Of a DNA stretch of 64,000 nt, positions 46,845 to 57,881 are shown piece by piece; position 1 is the first letter of the stretch; every line of letters starts with the position of its first letter. Origin of the DNA: Diospyros lotus. Taxonomy: Eukaryota; Streptophyta; Magnoliopsida; Ericales; Ebenaceae. The stretch covers positions 15,274,433 to 15,338,432 of the forward strand of contig NC_068347.1 of assembly GCF_014633365.1 (NCBI RefSeq), given 5' to 3'. Under the pieces are notes generated by a model. The model made no database searches. It saw only the letters and a program-made list of their open reading frames with translations, and was not told where the DNA came from. The translations under genes were made by a program, and so were the position numbers.

Positions 46845-47948
46845 TTACTGTATATCAAAATACACCACAACGAATTTACCAATGAAAGGGCGTAATACTT
46901 GGTTCATTAATCTCATGAAAATGCTTGGTGCATTGGTTAGTCCAAAGGACATGACTAACCACTCAAACAACCCATCTCTCGTCTTAAAAACTGTCTTCCA
47001 CTCATCTCCAGGTCGAATTCTGATTTGATGATAACCACTTCTAAGATCAATTTTGGTAAAAATCACAGCCCCATCATGTTGATCAAGCATGTCGTTGAGC
47101 CTAGGAATTGGAAATTTGTACCCAATAGTAATTTTGTTGATGGCTCTACTGTCAACACACATCCTCCAACTCCTATCTTTCTTTGGTATCAATAATGCTG
47201 GCACTGCACATGGACTCATGTTAGTCTGAATGTGCCCTTTTCTCAACAATTCCTCTACCTGTTCACGCAAAATCTCATTCTCCCTAGGACTCATCCTGTA
47301 GTGTGGCAGGTTAGGCAAGCTAGCACCAGGAACCAAGTCAATGTGGTGTTGAATATCTCTCATAGGAGGTAGCTCATTAGGCAACTCCTTAGGAACCACA
47401 TCATGAAATTCCTCCAACAATCCCTGCACCTCCACTGGAATTTGATTCACCTTCAGTGGCTCACTCACATTCTCTCCCTTGATAACCAATAAGTGAACCT
47501 CTCGAGTATCCTTACACTCCCTCACAAACTCAGTGTGTTTATGTGTAATGGTAAGAAAATTTCGCCCCTCCACTTTAGAAGCTTTGGTTTGATTCTTTTC
47601 CACTATGGGTAACAAAGTATAACGCACACCTTCTTTCTCAAGCTGATATGTGTTCTTCCTACCTGAGTGCTTAGCATCCACATCAAATTGCCAAGGCCTC
47701 CCAAATAAAATATGGCAAGTATCCATATCAACAATATCACAATAGACTTCGTCGGGGTATTTACCAATAGAGAAAGGAACCCTACAACGTTCATCCACAT
47801 GTATGCCACCAACTTCTTTGATCCATCCAATCATGTAAGGGCTTGGATGTTTTTCAGGAGTTAACTGCATCTTGGCCACCACGTCTCTTCCTATGATGTT
47901 CTCCTGACTTCCACTATCAATAATTAACTCAAAGATTTTTCCTTTCAC
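46845..47948 (-). pseudogene. Gypsy element 6 protease and RT N-terminus
   Basis: 367 codons on the minus strand. The protease carries [19 protein letters not shown] and [11 protein letters not shown]. After a linker, RT begins with [20 protein letters not shown], then [20 protein letters not shown] and [20 protein letters not shown]. It stops inside the active site (VVVYFDI) where the deletion begins. The frame is otherwise open. Confidence 0.88.
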
Positions 47949-47978
47949 CGTACACCTCGTGCGAAAAAGCTTATGCCT

Positions 47979-48484
47979 TTAAGTAGTATCTTCATTCTTT
48001 TGAGATAGCATTAACTTCCTCACTACACAGGTATATTCCCCATGTCCATAATCTTCTTCGTCATCCTCCCCATCAAGCCCGCAATATACTTCTTCTTCAG
48101 CAACATCTTCCTCTTCCTTTTCTACAATGTTAACTGTTTTCCTCCTTGGACAATCACTAGATCGATGCCCAACCTCATTACACTTGAAACATTTTAAAAG
48201 AATAGGCTTTGCATAAGGATTAGGGGATTTTGGAAGATTAGAAGTAGTGCCTCGAAGGTTTCCCCCCGTTGTAACCTTATTAGGGTTGACTGTATGGGGT
48301 CGATTGGAGGGTTGAGCTCCTTGAACTGACTTGCCTTTATCAAAAGCTGCTTGTTTATTTTTATTCCCACTATACCGACGATAGTTGTCATTACGAGATC
48401 TCTCACTCAACATTAACTCACCCTTTAAAGCTAAGTTCCTTACTTCTTGCACACTCAGAACCATCTGAACCCCAATTTTATCAC
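47979..48484 (-). pseudogene. Gypsy element 6 gag C-terminal part
   Basis: The minus-strand frame holds LSVQEVRNLALKGELMLSER, basic linker sequence and the CCHC knuckle CFKCNEVGHRSSDCP, then an acidic EEEDVAEEE tail. The N-terminal gag core is missing. The frame runs into the inverted LTR fragment at 48485, so the first residues of that ORF are LTR-derived. Confidence 0.82.
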
Positions 48485-48753
48485 TGATGCGGTCACCAAT
48501 CAAGACTCGGCCCAAGGCCAACCCAACCAAACCGAAACAATATCACCAAAATGGTAGTGCTATAATGTTATTTTAATACTTCTTAAGTTTTAGAATTCTA
48601 AATCAAGTAGAAATATAAAGTAGAATCCTAAATCAAGTAGAATTCTAAAACTCAAGAATTATTAAAATAACATTATAGCACTACTATTTTCGTGATATTG
48701 TTCTGGTTTGGTTGGGTCGGCCTTGGGCCGAGTCTTGATTGGTGACCGCATCA
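48485..48753. repeat. Inverted duplication of the element 6 LTR end
   Basis: 48485-48600 is close to the reverse complement of the terminal LTR part at about 48638-48753, with a spacer of about 40 bases. GATGCGGTCACCAATCAAGA at 48486 pairs with TCTTGATTGGTGACCGCATC near the right end. It replaces the missing part of the 5' LTR and primer site. Confidence 0.85.
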
Positions 48754-48940
48754 AGTATTGTTATAGGCTCTATAAGAGACTTGCTGCTGTGAGAAGGGAG
48801 ATCATCGAATAGCAAAAGTTTACCCTCTTGTCTCTCGTCTACGTCTCTCTCTCTCTCTCTCACATTCTCTCTTTCCCATTCTATTATGTTCTAACGACCA
48901 AATTCCATATCTTTCCAAGCCCAATTCTTGGGGCTTGACA
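48754..48940 (+). repeat. 3' LTR of gypsy element 3, right part
   Basis: Matches 35955-36132, with the TC-microsatellite at about 48840-48865. Ends GGGGCTTGACA at 48940. Confidence 0.9.
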
Positions 48941-51900
48941 AGAACATTGTGTCAAATGATGTTATTGAGAAGCTTGATTTGCAAGTTGAGAGGCATCCCC
49001 AACCGCATAAAATTGTGTATAAGGATAATGAGGTGTTGGACGCTATATGTTGTTTTGTTAAATTTACCTTTAGTAAGATTGTTGAAAGTGAGGCTATGTG
49101 TGAATAGTGCCAAAGGATGTGTGCCACATATTACTTGGAAGGCCCTAGTTGTATGATAATGGCATGATCCATCACACTAGCCCTGATTGCACTTCTTGGA
49201 GGGGCAGTAAGAAGTATATCTTGCAACCCCTTTGTGAAGAGGTAAAAAATTTCTCTACGGACAGCAAGATCAACATTATTAGAAGTGGTGAAAAGGTTGA
49301 GAATGAAAGCACTATATGCATTAGCTTGCAGGCTAGCTGAAGATGAGACGGAGAAGTCCCGAGATTTGCTAAATATTCACTTGAAATCAAGCAATTATTG
49401 GGAGGATTTGAAGAGTTAGTTGGTGAAACACAAGGCTTGCCCCCCATGAGAAGAATTTGACATGTTATTGGTTTCATACTAGGGGATTATTAACCAATTT
49501 GTCAGCTTATAGATTACAATGCATTAGATACAAAGACAAGTTGGGGAATTACTCACCAGGGGCTGGGTGTGTGAGAGCAAAAGCTCATGTGCTGTTCCAG
49601 CTTTGCTAGCACCTATTAAAGATTGCCCTTGGAGGTTATGTGTGGACTGTGGCGCCATTAACAAGATTACAATTAAATACTGATTTCCTATACTGCGATT
49701 AGAAGATATGATTGATGAACTAGCTAGGGCTGGTAGCGTTATTTAAAATTGATTTGAGGAGTGGCTACCACTAGAATAGAATGTGTAGGGATCACTTTTA
49801 TGCAAGCCATGACTGAGATACTTAAACCCTTCTTGAGTTATTTGTAAGTATTTTTGACAGTATATTGGTATTTAGTAGATCATATGAAGAGTATTTAACA
49901 TATTTATGTTAAGAGAAAGTTGTTTTTCTTGGCTATACTTTTTTAACTAATGGCTTGCAAGATCTAGAGAAGGTAAAAGCCATTACGGATTGGCTCATAA
50001 TTACCGGGGTTCCCTCCTACCCCTTGGAACCACGATGCAGTTCTCATGTTTCAAATTGTGGTTCTTTTGCATCCTACAATCACTAGGAATGCAATCTGGA
50101 TCCTCATTCTCCCAAGTAGTGCATTAGTTTAGTTAAAACAATTGAAAACTAGGGAAGAAATTTGAAGTCAGAATAGTTTTCAAAGGAAATCAAAGAAGAA
50201 ACTTGCCTACCTCACTTTCTTGTACATTTTATTGCCTTATGAGTTATGAATTATATTCAAACTTAACTTTGTTTGCATAATTCTTCATTCCATAAATTGT
50301 ACAAGACCATAGAGAAGAATTCAAAAACAAAACAACTTACTATAAAAGTGAAGTATCAATCTACCTAATTTCAACTAGAGTAGAACTATAAAACATACCA
50401 TGAGCCGAAATAACAAGCCAATTAATCCTACCCTCTCTATATCACAAAATTAGGATCTAACATACTTTGTACCTGTTCTTTTACCACAGCCTAAAATGTA
50501 CTGTGTTCCTAGTAATTATGGATTGGCTTGTATCACAATCAATAGGAGAAATCCATATTGTTCATGGGGTAGCCTCATCTATCAGAGGTTTATTAAGAAC
50601 TTTAGCTCTATTATGAGCCACGTAGCTGACTTTGAGGAAGAGCAGCCTTGAATGGTCTAAATCTACCTAAAAGGCTTTTGAAGAAATCAAAAAGTTGACT
50701 ATCATGCTAGTTCTCATGGTACTATACTTTGATGAGTTATATGTTAAGTGTGGCGTGCCTCATGTGGGGATTAGGGCTGTCCTTCGCCAAGAAGGGAGGC
50801 CAGTGGAATTTTTCAGTGAAAAGTTATTTGATTCCAAGCACCGTTATTCCACCTACAACTTGGAATTTTATGCTTTGGTAAGGGTTGTTTGCGATTGCAT
50901 TATTTAGCCTACAAGAAATTTGTTGTCTATTCAGACCACGAAGAATTGAGGTATTTGAACCCTCAAAAGAAATTGAAATAATGGACGTGCTAGGTGGAGT
51001 TCTTTTCTGAGTGAGTTCAAATTTTCACTAAAGTGCAAATCTGGTCAATCTAATAATGTTGCAATTGAATTATCAATATAAATAAAAACTAAATAAAGTT
51101 GCAAATGCTATATGTAGGTCTTTGCTCTTGACCGTATTGAGAATAAAAATTAAGGTCTGAAGAGCTGAAAAGCCAATATGAAATTGATCCATGTTTCTGC
51201 CTGATATTTGCAGAACTAAGTGTCAACAAGGCCACAAAAATTGCCCTACGGGTTGTATGCTAGCTGTATATTCATGGAAAAGGAACTGTGCATTCCAAAA
51301 GTGTCTTTGTGTGAACAAATAGTACTGGAGTGCATTGTAACGGGTTTGGTGGACATATTGGCAAAGACAAAAACCACGGCAATGGTTGCAGATTGTTATT
51401 TCTGGCTGAAGATGGATAAGGATGTAGACAAAATTGTGAGGAGAGGCCATGCTTGCTAACTTAGCAACGAGAATTTGCAAAATATAGGTTTGTGTACAGC
51501 TTTTCCCCAACCAAAAGCTCCTAAGGTATTTGAGCATGGATTTTTGTTACGGGACTTCCAAGGACTGCTAAGGGAGATGACTCTTTTTCTGGTGGTGGAT
51601 TGATTTTCTAAAATGACTTACTTTTTTCCTTGTTCATAGACTTTGAATGCCACTCATATTGTTGATTTGTTTTTCATGGAAGTGGTGAGGCTTCATGGAG
51701 TTCCTAGCTTGATTGTTAGTGGTAGGGATGTTAAATTGAGATACACTTTGCGAGGACATTGTGGAGAAAGTTTGGAACTCTGTTGAAGTATGCTAGCACA
51801 TGCCATCCACAAACTGATGGCTAGACAGAGTTGATAAATCAACGTTTGGGGAATATGTTGAGGTGCCTTGTTAGAAGTCATGCTAAAAATGGGAATTTGC

Positions 51901-52372
51901 TATACCACAAACTTAATTTTCCTACAACAATTAAGTGAACAGGAAAATAATGAAGACTCCTTTTGAATAGTCTATGGCATTAGACCACGACATATCCTTG
52001 ACTTGGTGCCTTCACCTCAAGAAGGAAAAGGTGAGTGATGAACATATTCAACATGTTTGTGAGGAGGTGAGGGTGCCTTAAAAGCCAACAACATTCTTAT
52101 GGTGGTGTAGTAAACTTACATCGCGCTCCAAGGAGTTTGAAAAGGGTGATATGTACTTGTACATTTGAGGCGAGAAAGGTTTTCCTAAGATACTTACCAC
52201 AAATTGAAGTCCAAGAAGTTTGGACCATGCAACATTCTTAAGAAATTAGCTTAAATCCCTATATCATTGAGTTGCTAGTAGAATTATAGACAAGTCTTGT
52301 TCTGAATTGTCGATATATATCCATTTCAAGGTTTTGACAAAGATACAATAGTGATGGTTGAGCAACTAGAAC
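48941..52372 (+). pseudogene. Old gypsy element, protease to integrase
   Basis: Continues from 35785. Protease end: ENIVSNDVIEKLDLQVERHP (48942-49000), then GSKKYILQPLCEEVKNFSTD. RT traces at about 49615-49700 (CPWRLCVDCGAINKITIKY). RNase H at 50730-50907 (CGVPHVGIRAVLRQEGRPVE, FFSEKLFDSKHRYSTYNLEF). Integrase traces at 51530-51850 ([25 protein letters not shown]). Stops and frameshifts throughout make it the oldest layer. It is interrupted by a 533-bp insert (49982-50514) and by the hAT-like element at 52373. Confidence 0.72.
49982..50514. mobile_element. 533-bp unclassified insertion with 14-bp direct repeats
   Basis: ATTACGGATTGGCT (49982-49995) and ATTATGGATTGGCT (50515-50528) flank it with one mismatch. 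The old gypsy RT reads through when one copy is removed (KAITDW before, a GEIH...HGVAS continuation after). No poly(A) tail or long inverted repeat was seen. On the minus strand, about 50130-50020 is an open GC-richer stretch of some 38 codons. Confidence 0.55.
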
Positions 52373-53932
52373 TAGAGATGGGCATAGATTGATCAATCAC
52401 AGTTTTTGGGGATAATACAAACAACTTAAACAGATAAATAATACATTCAAGCAAAAAACAATGAATAATTAAACTTATCCAATCAAAAATCTAAATTCTA
52501 CAATTTAAACAATGCAAGTTCCATAAGGTGTTTATATAAATAAATAAAATTACAAGAAGAAAAACAACAATTCCATAAGGTGTATATATAATGAATGGTA
52601 ATTTCATAAATAATCAAACCTCTATGGATATTTTAATAACTAATAGTTACGGTTATGGTTATGGTATGGTTAGGGTTATAGTTATGAATAAAATTTGCAT
52701 AACCGTAAACTATAACCGTAGTTGCCAAGACCAAGGTTTGATAGGGGTCGTGGTACGGGTAAGGGAGGGGGTACGTAACTTAGTATGGTATGCAATATGT
52801 GGGGGGTGGACTTAGTCACTTCACTATTTGGGGTTGTGGTATGTTTTAAATATTTAGTCGTGCTGATATTAAATTTATATTAACCAAACTTTATATCTTG
52901 TTTTCTTAATAAAAATTGATACTTTTATTGATGTTTTAAACAATGTTTTAGAAACCCAACATTTTTTTAAATAAATAACTACATAATAATTAAGATTATA
53001 CTTCAAAAAATAAAAAATAAAATTCATTACATAATTCTAATGGAAACTTGATTAATACTTTATTATTTAATGTGCCCAAATGAATTTTAAATTTTCGAAT
53101 TACAACTGATTATAAACCTTACTCTTCCCAATGCAGGCAACTATGCATTTGGAAATTGGAATTGGAATTGATATCATGTACTCTCTCCTCTTTTAATGTT
53201 CTCTAGGATGTAGAACCATTTAAGGGAATGGTTAATGCCAATTAACAAAATATTATATCCAATACTAAACATCTCAACTATTTCATTCTATGTAATTTGT
53301 TGCTCACCAGCAACAAACAAAACAAAGAAGAAAGAGAGTGGCGGCAACACTGACGACCCACACCAGCCCAAACTCCAAAGGGAGACCAAAAGAGGGTTGG
53401 CCATTGGAAGGTCACTTGTCACAAGAGAGCCTATCGATGACGAGAAGTTGTCGAAAGAGTGAGCCACACGTGTCATAGGCCGAGGATTCTAGTCGCGTGA
53501 TGGCTTCAATTGACCTTTGACGATTGCTCTTCAACTTGCCTCCCTCAAATCTATCAGATGGTGGTCAGTTAGAACTATAGAAAAGTAAAAAATATGGGAG
53601 AAATCGAAAGAAACTTGCAATGGTTGCATTAGTGAAGTGTAGCAATAGAAGAACAACAAGGTTGAGCTTTCTTTCCTCTATTTGATTTCTCATTTTCCTA
53701 TTCTTTGAAAATTTGGATTTGTGACGATAAGCGACTTGGCTCGTTTTCAACCTGCAATTTGGACGTTTGATCTAATTCACAGTTCTAGGGGTGGTACTAT
53801 GACCCTAGTATCTATGATTTGAATCGCCGTTTTTTTCCAATTTTGTAATTATAACCATTTCTGTACCAATTCCTCTTGGTTTGTAATCATGTCTGTTGGA
53901 TGTGTCTGGAATTTTAACTGCACCCATCTCTA
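52373..53932. mobile_element. Non-autonomous hAT-like transposon (1.56 kb)
   Basis: Terminal inverted repeats TAGAGATGGG (52373-52382) and CCCATCTCTA (53923-53932). The flanking 8 bp, ACTAGAAC (52365-52372) and GCTTGAAC (53933-53940), agree at six positions. The subterminal part has GGTTATGGTTATGG repeats and their complement. The GC-richer segment at 53300-53560 has short open frames but no transposase. Confidence 0.6.
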
Positions 53933-54440
53933 GCTTGAACAATTGCTAAGAGCACGACCAGATATCCTTGAGTAAGCTTTGGATGTTATGGAAGCTATCT
54001 CTAGAAATGGAAATCAATATCTGTGATTCCTGGTGAAATGGTTGGGTAAACTAGCAAGTGAAAGCAGTTTGATTGTAGGGGAAGAGCTTGAAAGGATTAA
54101 TCCAAAGATGCATGCTGAGGTGATAAATGTTTTCTTATCAAAATCGAGTACCTCAGCATCCAAGGAGATTGACAAAGAGCATATTCTCGATTTAATAATG
54201 TTTTTATTTTCTTATTTGTTTTGATGGAAGGATTTAAAAGGTGAAAAAACAAACTGTTTTCAACTAAAAAGTGTATGGCAGAAGAGATTGGACTGTAGAA
54301 GGAGAGGCAAACCAAACATGGATTGAAATGGGTATTGATACTAGAAATATGACAAACAAGGTTCTAGGAGAGTGGAAGGGAAAAGTTCCAAATCAAAAAG
54401 AGTTACTACTGGACTGAAAAAGTAAAAGAGAAAATTATAA
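53933..54440 (+). pseudogene. Old gypsy element, C-terminal chromodomain-like end
   Basis: The translation at 54030-54120 reads VKWLGKLASESSLIVGEELE then RINPKMHAE, resembling the chromodomain-like tail of chromovirus pol (VKW...SE..W). It is shared in position with the tails of elements 1 and 2. No 3' LTR was recognised before the LINE begins at 54449. Confidence 0.5.
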
Positions 54441-54448
54441 CTAAGAGA

Positions 54449-57400
54449 GCTTTCTACAACAACAACAACAACAACATATCCAGCCTTTATCCCACTATGT
54501 GGGGTCGGCTACATGAATTCTAGACTTCCATGTATTTCTGTCTTTTGTCATATCTTCATTTAGATCCATACACTTCATATCAAACTTTAATATCTCTCTC
54601 AAAGTCTTCTTGGGTCTGCCTCTACCTCTTTTTTTGACTAATTGTTTCATTTCATCAACTCTCCTCACAGAGGTGTCTCTTGGTCTCCTTCTCACATGAC
54701 CAAACCATCTTAGTCTAGTCTCTCTCATCTTCTCCTCGTTTGGCACAACTCCTACCTTATTATGAATAACTTCATTTCTAATTTTATCTTTTCTTGTATG
54801 GCCGCACATCCATCTTAACATCCTCATCTCCGCTACACTCGTTTTTTGCTCAGGCTGGTATTTGACTGCCCAACATTCTGAGCCATATAGCAAGATTGGT
54901 CTTATAGCTGTCCTATAGAATTTTCCTTTCAGTTTTAATGGGATTTTACCATCACATAACACCCCCGATGCATTTTTCCATTTTAGCCAACCTGCCTTAA
55001 TTCTATATGCGACATCCTCGTGAATTTCTCCATCTTTTTGAATCATTGATCCCAAATATCGAAAATGGTCTTTTCTTTGTAAGATTTGGTCTTCCAATTT
55101 TATTATAACATCATCCACTATTGCATTCTTACTAAATTTACATTCCATATATTCTGTTTTCTTTCTACTTAATTTAAATTCCTTAGATTCTAAATTGTTT
55201 CTCCACAACTCAAGCTTAGTGTTCACTCCTTCTTTTGTTTCATCCACCAACACTATGTCGTCTGCAAATAGCATACACTATGGCACCTCTGTCTGAATAT
55301 CTTTAGTGAGTTCATCCATTACTAGAGCAAATAAGTATGGACTTAGTGTAGAACCTTGATGTAGTCCTATTGTAGTTGTAAACGGTTCAGTATCTCCTCC
55401 GCATTTTCTGACCCTTGTCTCTGCACCGTGATACATGTCTTTAAGGGCTTGTATATAGGCTATTCTGACTCATTTCTTCTCTAAAACCCTCCATAATACT
55501 TCTCTAGGGACCCTATCATAGGCCTTTTCTAGATCTATAAACACCATATGTAGGTTCTTCTGATAATCCTGGTACCTTTCCATTAGGCGCCTTAGTACGT
55601 ATATAGCTTCCATTATTGATCTATCAGGCATGAAACCAAACTGGTTTTCCGAGACCTTTGTTTCTTTTCTGAGCCTCTGCTCTATTACTCTCTCCCAAAG
55701 TTTCATGGTATGGCTCATTAATTTAATTCCTCTGTAATTTTCACAGTTTTGAACATCTCATTTGTTCTTGTATATAGGAACCAAAGTACTCTTCCTCTAC
55801 TTATCTGGCATCTTTTTTGATTTAAGGATCGCGTTAAATAATTGCGTTAGCCAGGAGATGCCCTTTTCTCTCATGCATTTCAATGCTTCTATTGGTATAT
55901 TATCTGGTCCCACCGCCTTATGATTTTTCATCTTTTTTAATGCTTGCCTTATTTCATTTGAACTTATGCGTCGATAAAATGTATAGCTCACGTTCCCTTC
56001 AGAGTTACTAAGATGTTCCAACCTAACTCTTGTGTCGCCACCATCATTGAATAATTTTGTGAAATACTCCTTCCATCTTTCCTTAATTGCTCCTTCATTC
56101 ACCAATACATTTTGATTTTCATCTTTTATGCATTTCATTTGATTTAAATCCCGTGTTTTTCTTTCTCTTGCTTTAGCTAATTTATATATATCCCTTTCTC
56201 CATCTTTTGTATCAAGTCGTTTATATAGATTCTCATATGCTTTTGACCTTGCTTCACTAACAGCTCTTCTTGCTGCCTTTTTTGCTTCTTTATAATTTTT
56301 TTGATTTTCTTCATTGTTGCATTGATATACAGCCTTATAGTAAGTTTTCTTATTTTTAATTTTCAATTGTACCTCTTCATTCCACCACCAAGACTCCTTA
56401 AGGTTAGGGGCTCTACCATTTGTCTCTTCAAGGACTACCTTTGCCGTGCTTCTCAGGGCGTTAGCCATTTCTTTCCACATTTGGTTTGTCTGTCCTTCTC
56501 CATTCCATTCCCTTTTACCCCTTAATTTTTCTTTGAAGATTAGTTGTTTCTCCTCTTTTAAATCCCACCACCTGATTCTTTGATTTTATTTTATGTGATT
56601 TTTTCTCTTCCAATTTCTTACTTAGACATCAAATACTAGAAGTCTATGTTGAGTAGTCAAACACTCTCCCTGTATCACCTTACAATCCCTACAACATAAC
56701 CGATCCTCTTGTCTCATGCGGAAGTAATCTATTTGGGTGCTTGATGTGATATTTTTATATGTGATTAAGTGTTCATCCCGTTTTTTGAACCTAGTATTGG
56801 TTATGATGAGCTCATATGCCATAGCAAAATCTAGAATAGACTTACCCTTATTATTAATTTCCCCAAATCTATACCCTTCATGTATCTCCCTTTAGCCGTT
56901 TTCGTCTCTACCCACGTGCCCATTTAAGTCACCTCCTATAAGCACTCTTTCTCCTCTTGGTATCATTTGTATGAGTCCCTCTAGGTCCTCCTAGAATTTT
57001 GCTTTTATCTCATCACCTAACCCCGCTTGTGGTGTATATGTACTAAAGATATTCATAGTCATTCTTCCTTGACTAACCTTCACCATAATAATCTTATTCC
57101 CTATTCTCTTTACATCCACTACCTCATCTGCTAAGCTTTTATCCATAATAATCCCCACTCCATTTTTCGCTCGATCATTTCCTGTGTACCATATTTTATA
57201 TCCAATTTTTGATAAAATTTTTGTTTTTTTCCCTACCCATCTCGTCTCTTGAAGGCACATAATATTAATTTTTCTCCTAACCATCAAATCTACCACTTCC
57301 ATAGCTTTGCCTGTTAATGTTCCTATGTTCCATGACCCAATCCTTAATTTATGATTTTGTTTTTGGCCTTAACTTTGAATTTGATTTTGTTTTTGATTTT

Positions 57401-57726
57401 GAATTTGGTTTTGGTTTTGATTTTGATTTTGATTTTGGACTAGCTTCTTTACCCACATCCGTCCAAGCAAATGCGGGGACCCTTGCTCATTTGTCACTAC
57501 ATCCGGGCGTCGATGCAGCGGCTCTAGCTCACTTGATACTACACGCGGGCAGTGTAGTGTGTCGCTATGAAGGGTTACGCCCACGCCCAAACGATTTTTC
57601 ATAATTTGTCTAGAGTTCGTGTTTTGGATCTGACTAAGTTTTATATTGGCTGTCGGCTACCTAGCACAACCCTCCTCCTTTATCCGGGCTTGGGGCCGGC
57701 AGTGGATAGAACAAAAGATGGAGAAA
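54449..57726 (-). mobile_element. RTE-type LINE 1, near full length
   Basis: On the minus strand the 5' part has GCCGGCCCCAAGCCCGGATA (about 57700-57680), typical of plant RTE elements. One ORF with endonuclease then RT follows. The 3' end TAGCCGACCCCACATAGTGG leads into GGATAAAGGCTGGATATG and a (TTG)n tail at 54449-54473. A TTTTGA-rich microsatellite lies at 57355-57440 in the 5' region. No flanking duplication was confirmed. Confidence 0.85.
54495..57345 (-). pseudogene. RTE LINE 1 endonuclease-reverse transcriptase
   Basis: All open pieces on the minus strand are in one frame. Endonuclease: GSWNIGTLTGKA, then INIMCLQETRWVGKK and GVGIIMDKS (57345-56991). Linker and RT: ERWKEYFTKLFND, KAVGPDNIPIEALK, ENQFGFMPDRSIMEAIYVLR and VFIDLEKAYDRVPREVLW. 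The catalytic motif LFADDIVLVDETK is intact (55274). The C-terminus has RLRWFGHVRRRP and KKRGRGRPKKT. At least eight in-frame stops, several at conserved Trp positions (56991, 55797, before LFADD), and no frameshift noticed. Confidence 0.87.
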
Positions 57727-57848
57727 AGGGTATAGTTTGGCTAAAACAGAAGCAAAAATGACAGTTAGTGAAGTAAAGCCAAAAGTTAATGAAAATTTAT
57801 ACCATGATTTGATACAAAAGATGGAGAAATAAATACATACATACATGC

Positions 57849-57881
<33 letters not shown>

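Larger units (their letters stand above)
45861..48753 (-). mobile_element. Gypsy element 6, internally deleted, in the LTR of element 3
   Basis: 2893 bp with ends TGACGC...CGCATCA. Flanks are AGTAC (45856-45860) and AGTAT (48754-48758), one mismatch. Minus-strand order: gag knuckle, protease, RT start, then directly the integrase C-terminus. Everything between (most of RT, RNase H, integrase core) is deleted near 46790-46850. The 3' LTR (45861-46373) is complete, but the 5' LTR is represented only by a palindromic fragment at 48485-48753. The gag and knuckle type differ from elements 1-4, so this is another gypsy lineage. Confidence 0.85.
35786..48940 (+). mobile_element. Gypsy element 3, gag-only, host to elements 4, 5 and 6
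   Basis: The 5' LTR is 35786-36132 (TGTCACGACCCC...GGCTTGACA), followed by primer site TGGTATCAGAGC at 36135-36146. The 3' LTR starts at 45690 after the purine tract GAAGGGAAGGGGAT. It is split by element 6 and ends at 48940. Flanks AAAAC (35781-35785) and AGAAC (48941-48945) differ at one base. Internal coding is gag only: the purine tract follows the gag end within about 100 bases, so pol is absent. It would depend on an autonomous relative for reverse transcription and integration. Confidence 0.85.

Noticed and set aside
35786..48940. Endogenous plant pararetrovirus
   Set aside because: No coat, movement or viroplasmin-type sequence. LTRs, target duplications and gag motifs identify LTR retrotransposons.
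57369..57602. Gln/Asn-repeat protein (minus strand)
   Set aside because: Encoded by the TTTTGA-type microsatellite and 5' region of LINE 1, not an independent gene.
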